Positions 33,135 through 33,164 of a DNA stretch of 33,164 bases are shown one piece after another (the stretch's first letter is position 1; each line of letters starts with the position of its first letter). A program made the translations under genes and the position numbers. Under the pieces are notes generated by a model. It was not told the origin of the DNA and did no database searches. It saw nothing but the letters and a program-made list of their open reading frames with translations. The stretch is from JAFLUQ01 sp964537995. Lineage in GTDB: Bacteria; Bacillota; Clostridia; UMGS1883. Where the stretch lies: the NCBI GenBank assembly GCA_964537995.1, contig CAZICW010000014.1, forward strand, positions 1-33,164, read 5' to 3'.

Positions 33135-33164
33135 AATCAATTGAGCTGTACAGCTTGCTTTACT

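Noticed and set aside
33137..33164. Partial minus-strand gene at the right edge
   Set aside because: Eight codons and a TGA before a terminator are suggestive, but too little sequence remains to support a CDS.
1..33164. CRISPR arrays, tRNA or rRNA genes, intact insertion sequences, prophage genes
   Set aside because: No regularly spaced repeats, cloverleaf-like or rRNA-like sequences, transposases, integrases or phage structural genes were recognised.

Overview
The window reads as a chromosomal segment of an anaerobic, endospore-forming Clostridia-type Firmicute, probably from a plant-polysaccharide-rich habitat such as the gut. The evidence is a complete spoIIAA-spoIIAB-sigF operon, two small CotF-type coat proteins, Firmicutes-style gene clusters (lepA-hemW, rimO-pgsA), strong GGAGG-type ribosome binding sites and consensus sigma-A promoters. 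Several genes act on glycans. There is no intact mobile element, CRISPR array, rRNA or tRNA, and coding density is very high. The genus cannot be read from the sequence.

Layout, left to right. Bases 1-160 are a dense set of short palindromes, possibly the end of a mobile element or a structured RNA. A minus-strand repair/tRNA operon follows (AlkD-like protein, uvrC, queA; 197-3768), driven from 3803-3831. Divergent to it is azlC-azlD (3924-4975), a branched-chain amino acid exporter. A long plus-strand run (5107-16846) encodes an AI-2E-family membrane protein, a cytoplasmic GH51 arabinofuranosidase, an ECF transporter S component, a P1-family self-processing peptidase, an FHA-domain membrane protein, a SEDS glycan polymerase, a class B penicillin-binding protein, and a 1283-residue secreted LacZ-like protein that appears to have lost its catalytic residues. 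A long palindrome closes this run. It also carries two inverted Spo0A-box matches and is followed by a SigH-like promoter in front of the spoIIA operon (17028-18504).

Converging on sigF is the minus-strand operon lepA-hemW-recX-rimO-pgsA (18517-23744). Next come two tandem small coat-like genes (23888-24390), then a minus-strand block with mltG and a second GH51 enzyme (24493-27858) and a secreted GH26-type hydrolase with an unassigned N-terminal domain (27930-29495). A 26-residue single-helix microprotein (29548-29628) lies beside it. A secreted GHL10-family hydrolase (29723-30994) converges on glgB (31034-32845), and a terminator at the right edge belongs to a gene outside the window.

Together the genes cover three themes: arabinose- and mannan-type glycan handling, cell-wall synthesis and turnover (SEDS/PBP/FHA, MltG, GHL10), and commitment to sporulation. 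The observations most worth following up are the catalytically gutted LacZ-like glycan-binding candidate and the nested terminator/Spo0A-box/SigH control region before spoIIA. The FHA-SEDS-PBP trio inside a metabolic operon, the ECF-S/P1 peptidase pair and the microprotein are secondary. No wholly new multi-gene system can be demonstrated from sequence alone.
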